Assembly (NCBI GenBank): GCA_963513935.1
Contig: OY740771.1
Span: 18,087,349 to 18,151,348 of the forward strand
Reading direction: 5' to 3'
DNA from: Aphrophora alni
Lineage: Eukaryota; Arthropoda; Insecta; Hemiptera; Aphrophoridae
DNA length: 64,000 nt
Part shown: positions 63,081 through 64,000 of the stretch, piece after piece
Layout: each line of letters opens with the position of its first letter
Numbering within the stretch: position 1 is the stretch's first letter
Program-made: the position numbers and the translations under genes
The notes under the pieces: model-generated
Seen by the model: the letters and a program-made list of their open reading frames with translations, nothing else
What the model was told of the DNA's origin: nothing
Database searches by the model: none

Positions 63081-64000
63081 CTAGAAAAAATAAGTTTATC
63101 CAAAGAATAAGTTCCTAAATAAAAATTTTTAAAAAATGATTAGAGAATGAATAACTAAATCAATTTTAATCTATATTTAAATATTAAACTAAATCTGTGA
63201 GGTATTTATAATAATGGTACAAAAACTTATACTAATTTTCTCATACACCGATCTACAAAAGAAAAATAATATTCACTACCACTTTCTTCCATGTAGTCTC
63301 TACATTTTGTGGCATAACACATGTGGGTACTCTAAGTTGCCTACCGCAGGGTCCTAAGATGCAAGGTGTTTGGAGATAACAAATAGTGGGAAAGAAAACA
63401 TCCCCTCCACTCGAGGAGAAGGAACATATCTTCAGACCAGATTGTGTGCAAACTGCAGTGAGTACGGTTATGTTTTAGCCTTTTGATATCTTTTATTTAA
63501 ACCTAGACTATAAAAGTCAAAATGGACACTAAAGTCCAAATAATGGGTCTTATGCCCAATGGAGTTTGAGCCATCACGCATTCCTTATTAATTACTCAAT
63601 AACTAAAGCGTGTCGTCCGTATATGTATGTTTTTAATCGTGTTTTTAAATGTGAATTAATATGTGTTGTTAAGTGTTTATATGTATTTTTTATATTTGAA
63701 AATGACTGACAAATAGTCGAAACACGTCATATAAGATAGTGCAAACTACAATTAAGGATTGTTCGACGGTAACACCTCAAACAAGGTAATTAAATAGTAA
63801 TTAATTATTAACAATCCAGTTGGGCTATAAGCAAACATAATTCCTTATTAATTATGTGATATATTAATTAACAACCGTGTCCAAAATTAAGTGGAATGGT
63901 TGATTAGGCCGAATCACATTTGGCTTGGTGCAATGTTAATACAAGTATAGTCCCTAATTATGTAAGTTACAATTAGTATTAACCTATATTAAGTTTTGCG
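63081..64000. other. 5' part of visible CFAP47 intron
   Basis: No upstream exon recognised. Around 63690-63735 the text TGACTGACAAATAGTCGAAA with ACACGTC resembles tails of Penelope-like or similar retroelements, but this is weak. Confidence 0.35.

Noticed and set aside
63690..63740. Penelope-like element tail
   Set aside because: Only a short TAGTCGAAACACGTC-like string supports it; insufficient alone.

Overview
This is AT-rich eukaryotic DNA with long introns, GT-AG splice sites, many decayed transposons and (TA)n microsatellites. The protein signals point to an arthropod, most likely an insect: a cilia/flagella CFAP47 homologue, mariner, piggyBac, hAT, pogo and gypsy relics, and secreted Gly-rich proteins whose intron interrupts the signal peptide. 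No species is claimed.

Minus strand. One gene occupies almost the whole window. Eleven exons between 63080 and 5062 join in consistent reading phase and encode the C-terminal 791 residues of a CFAP47-like (calponin-homology) axonemal protein. The 5' part of the gene lies beyond 64000. The stop codon at 5062-5064 is followed by about 5 kb of 3' flank holding a LINE scrap and a piggyBac relic.

Plus strand. The largest CFAP47 intron (24216-46678, 22.5 kb) splits the calponin-homology region. It contains three complete two-exon genes in antisense orientation, here called GX1 (25231-26506), GX2 (30569-33661) and GX3 (38182-40221). Each has an 18-nt first coding exon, an intron inside the signal peptide, and a second exon coding for a secreted protein in which almost every second residue is glycine. 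The three share a colinear block of about 440 bp upstream of the ATG (conserved motifs plus a TATA box), so the duplicated unit included regulatory DNA. This nested family of silk-, eggshell- or cuticle-like genes is the most interesting content. It may be a lineage-specific structural or secretory system.

The remaining DNA is mostly intron. It holds a non-autonomous piggyBac element with TTAA sites (6151-6943), a Tc1/mariner-like element with roughly 180-bp inverted ends inserted in a LINE (27788-29356), a pogo/Tigger-like element with a CpG-rich 75-bp satellite inside the GX2 intron (30722-31565), mariner, hAT, piggyBac and gypsy relics, a near-perfect 86-bp-arm palindrome (36600-36799), and several unnamed dispersed repeat families. 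I saw no tRNA, rRNA or CRISPR. All homology statements come from reading translations by eye, with no database search.
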